In this document: one piece after another, positions 62,306-64,000 of the stretch
Layout of the letters: each line of letters starts with the position of its first letter
Numbering within the stretch: position 1 is the first letter of the stretch
Assembly: GCA_036561005.1 (NCBI GenBank)
Contig: DATBQE010000050.1
Location: 11,002-75,001, forward strand
DNA: 64,000 nucleotides
Direction of reading: 5' to 3'
Source of the DNA: PKWO01 sp036561005
GTDB taxonomy: Bacteria > Pseudomonadota > Gammaproteobacteria > Burkholderiales > Burkholderiaceae_D
Program-made: the position numbers and the translations under genes
The notes under the pieces: model-generated
What the model was told of the DNA's origin: nothing
Database searches by the model: none
What the model saw: only the letters and a program-made list of their open reading frames with translations

Positions 62306-62569
62306 ATGCATGCTCCCGTAATCATGTATACGTCAGCCGTCTGCCCGTATTGCACGATGGCCGAGCGCCTGCTGCGCGCCAAGGGCGTCGAAGACATCGA
62401 AAAGATCCGTGTCGACCTGGAGCCGCAATTGCGCGGTGAAATGATGCAAAAAACCGGTCGCCGTACTGTTCCGCAGATCTATATAGGCGAAACCCATGTC
62501 GGCGGCTTCGACGATTTGAGCGCGCTCGACCGTGCAGGCAAGCTTGACGCCTTATTGCACAGTTCCTGA
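62306..62569 (+). CDS. grxC: glutaredoxin 3
   Basis: An 87-residue dithiol glutaredoxin. The active site is CPYC (VCPYCTMAER), and RRTVPQIYIGETHVGGFDDL contains the TVP and GG glutathione sites. It begins 12 bases after the rhodanese gene and precedes secB by 103 bases. The rhodanese-grxC-secB order is conserved in Burkholderiales. Confidence 0.97.
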   Translation: MHAPVIMYTSAVCPYCTMAERLLRAKGVEDIEKIRVDLEPQLRGEMMQKTGRRTVPQIYIGETHVGGFDDLSALDRAGKLDALLHSS

Positions 62570-62672
62570 TGTATCATTTCAATCCCTGAATTCAAACCCT
62601 GAATCAATTCGACGCGTGCCAACGCAATCCAACGGCTCGGCGCCGTTCAACCTTACCCACTGAAAGCGCTTC

Positions 62673-63185
62673 ATGTCAGACGAAAACCTGCAACCCGTAT
62701 TCCAAATTCAACGTGTCTACGTCAAGGACATGTCGTTGGAGCAACCGAATTCACCGGCAATTTTCCTCGATAACGAAACGCCGAAGCTGGAAATCGGTGT
62801 TGCCGTCGCTGCCGAAGGACTGGCCGAGGACATCTACGAATCGACTGTCACCATTACGCTGACCGCTCGCATCAAGGACAAGGTCGCCTTCCTGGTTGAA
62901 GTCAAGCAAGCCGGCATTTTCGAAGCACGCAACATTCCCGCAGAGCAACTTGACCCGCTGCTCGGCATCGGCGGCCCAAACATTCTGTATCCATATCTGC
63001 GTGCCAACATCGCCGATATCATCACGCGCGCCGGCTTCCCGCCTGTGCACCTGACCGAAATAGATTTCGAAGCCTACTATCGCCAGCGTCTGCAAGCCGC
63101 AGCCGAAGCAGCCCAGGCCGCCCAAGGCCATGCAAATGGATCAGGTTTGGTGATGCCGGACGGTTCCGCTGCCACGATCAATTGA
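62673..63185 (+). CDS. secB: protein-export chaperone SecB
   Basis: A 170-residue chaperone that holds preproteins for SecA. The N-terminal beta core (PVFQIQRVYVKDMSLEQPNS) and the GGPNILYPYLRANIADI segment are typical. The C-terminal tail is Ala- and Gly-rich. The gene follows grxC and precedes an SH3 domain gene and gpsA. Confidence 0.97.
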   Translation: MSDENLQPVFQIQRVYVKDMSLEQPNSPAIFLDNETPKLEIGVAVAAEGLAEDIYESTVTITLTARIKDKVAFLVEVKQAGIFEARNIPAEQLDPLLGIGGPNILYPYLRANIADIITRAGFPPVHLTEIDFEAYYRQRLQAAAEAAQAAQGHANGSGLVMPDGSAATIN

Positions 63186-63216
63186 TTCAAAGTCTCTCCA
63201 TAGTCAAGGTGGCTTC

Positions 63217-63666
63217 ATGAAACCTGCCCGATTGCTTGTGTGTGCTCTGCTGGCGGCAATGGCTGCCGGCAGTGCGCAAGCGGTTGAATTCAAATCGGTC
63301 GGCGCCGATCCGGTAGTCGCTTATGACGCCCCAGGCGCCAAGGGGCGCAAGGTGTTTGCGGTGCCGCGCGGCATGCCGGTTGAACCCATCCTGACTTACG
63401 GCGACTGGACCAAGGTGCGCGACAGCGCCGGCGATTTGTTCTGGCTGGAGTCGAAGAATTTGACGGGCAAGCGCACCCTTGTAGTCAAGGTGGCCAACGT
63501 GAAAGTGCGAGCAAGCGCCGATGAGGCCAGCCCACCGGTATTTACAGCCGACAAGGGCGTATTGCTGGACCTGGCCGAACCGCCAACCTCCGGCTGGATC
63601 AGGGTCAAGCATCGTGATGGTCAAAGCGGCTATGTCAAGGCCAGCGAAGTGTGGGGCGCGGAGTGA
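63217..63666 (+). CDS. exported bacterial SH3 domain protein
   Basis: A 149-residue protein with a signal peptide (LLVCALLAAMAAGSAQA). Two SH3-like units follow (DPVVAYDAPGAKGRKVFAVPRG and a later VKVRASADEASPPVF). This resembles DUF1058/SH3-3 envelope proteins. It lies between secB and gpsA. The partner, possibly peptidoglycan, is unknown. Confidence 0.85.
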   Translation: MKPARLLVCALLAAMAAGSAQAVEFKSVGADPVVAYDAPGAKGRKVFAVPRGMPVEPILTYGDWTKVRDSAGDLFWLESKNLTGKRTLVVKVANVKVRASADEASPPVFTADKGVLLDLAEPPTSGWIRVKHRDGQSGYVKASEVWGAE

Positions 63667-63726
63667 GCATCGCTTCCATTGTCGCACTTGCGGTTGCACC
63701 CTGCCTCGTCAAGCACTGATTTCCAG

Positions 63727-64000
63727 ATGAATATAACCATATTCGGGGCCGGCGCCTGGGGCACGGCTCTGGCCTTGGCCTTGGCCGAGCGCAATGCCGT
63801 CTTCCTTTGGGGGCGCGATGCATCGGCGATGGCCAATGCCGCGGATAAACGCGAGAACGCCGTCTATCTGCCCGGCTTCAGCCTGCCACCTGCGCTGACC
63901 ATCAGCGCGGACTTCGAGGCCGCACTGGCCCATGTCGCGTCGCCCGATAGTTTGTTGATCGCCGCCACATCTGTGGCGGGCCTGCGCCCCTTGCTGCAAC
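63727..64000 (+). CDS. gpsA: glycerol-3-phosphate dehydrogenase [NAD(P)+] (partial)
   Basis: The first 91 codons, cut by the right edge. The Rossmann loop FGAGAWGTALALALAERN is at residues 6-23 and the segment SLLIAATSVAGLRPLL fits GpsA. It makes glycerol-3-phosphate for phospholipid synthesis. The start is ATG 63727. Confidence 0.95.
   Translation, partial: MNITIFGAGAWGTALALALAERNAVFLWGRDASAMANAADKRENAVYLPGFSLPPALTISADFEAALAHVASPDSLLIAATSVAGLRPLLQ

Noticed and set aside
1..64000. tRNA, rRNA, CRISPR and insertion sequences
   Set aside because: Reading through the intergenic regions by eye gave no cloverleaf, rRNA-like block, regular direct-repeat array or transposase; small tRNAs cannot be fully excluded without a model search.

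Overview
The window is a gene-dense chromosomal segment of a betaproteobacterium. The closest fit is order Burkholderiales, probably Oxalobacteraceae (a Herminiimonas, Collimonas or Janthinobacterium type); this is inferred from gene content and protein style, not from a marker gene. Supporting signs are a PhaM-type polyhydroxyalkanoate granule protein, an SAH riboswitch before ahcY, a DksA with one zinc-finger cysteine, a dapF-DUF484-xerC cluster, a single-chain indolepyruvate ferredoxin oxidoreductase and a complete type II secretion operon. I saw no rRNA, tRNA, insertion sequence, prophage or CRISPR array. Both edges cut genes: a ferritin-like protein on the left and gpsA on the right.

Layout. 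1-4.5 kb: ferritin-like protein and phaM (minus), then two DUF3108 paralogues, queC and a cyclic-nucleotide-binding protein (plus). 4.6-12.1 kb: aromatic amino-acid catabolism (ior, phhA, hppD) with a divergent Lrp-type regulator, a candidate small RNA near 8.4-8.55 kb, and a GNAT acetyltransferase. 12.3-20.6 kb: an ABC-2 exporter, a TPR-sulfotransferase fusion, cca, a GST and the lytic transglycosylase slt. 20.7-27.2 kb: one-carbon and methyl cycle (fau, metF, ahcY under an SAH riboswitch, metK) with a methyltransferase and an M14 peptidase. 27.4-33 kb: two LpxL-like acyltransferases, dapF (possibly leaderless), a DUF484 gene, xerC and a His-rich COG0523 GTPase. 33.2-37.8 kb: dksA, a two-STAS-domain protein and hslVU behind a sigma32-like promoter. 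37.8-49.3 kb: a T2SS operon in the order gspG-H-I-J-K-L-M-N-D-E-F-C on the minus strand. 49.6-52.05 kb: a bufferin-type RiPP cluster with two precursors, a DUF692 (MNIO) enzyme and a DUF2063 partner. 52.4-61.8 kb: M61 and M16 peptidases, MoeB/ThiF, CtpA, an EnvC-like protein and GpmA. 61.9-64 kb: rhodanese, grxC, secB, an SH3 protein and gpsA.

The most interesting locus is the bufferin cluster. Two exported peptides of about 90 residues have six cysteines at identical positions. They precede a multinuclear iron oxygenase and its partner, and a perfect 10-bp hairpin separates precursors from enzyme. Related clusters have recently been described as making copper-binding, thiooxazole-type metallophores; the two-precursor, six-cysteine arrangement here deserves direct study. 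Other noteworthy signals are a small family of palindromic elements lying between operon genes (33.06, 39.75 and 59.54 kb), the candidate small RNA with a strong terminator beside phhA, the SAH riboswitch with its promoter, and the predicted leaderless dapF promoter.
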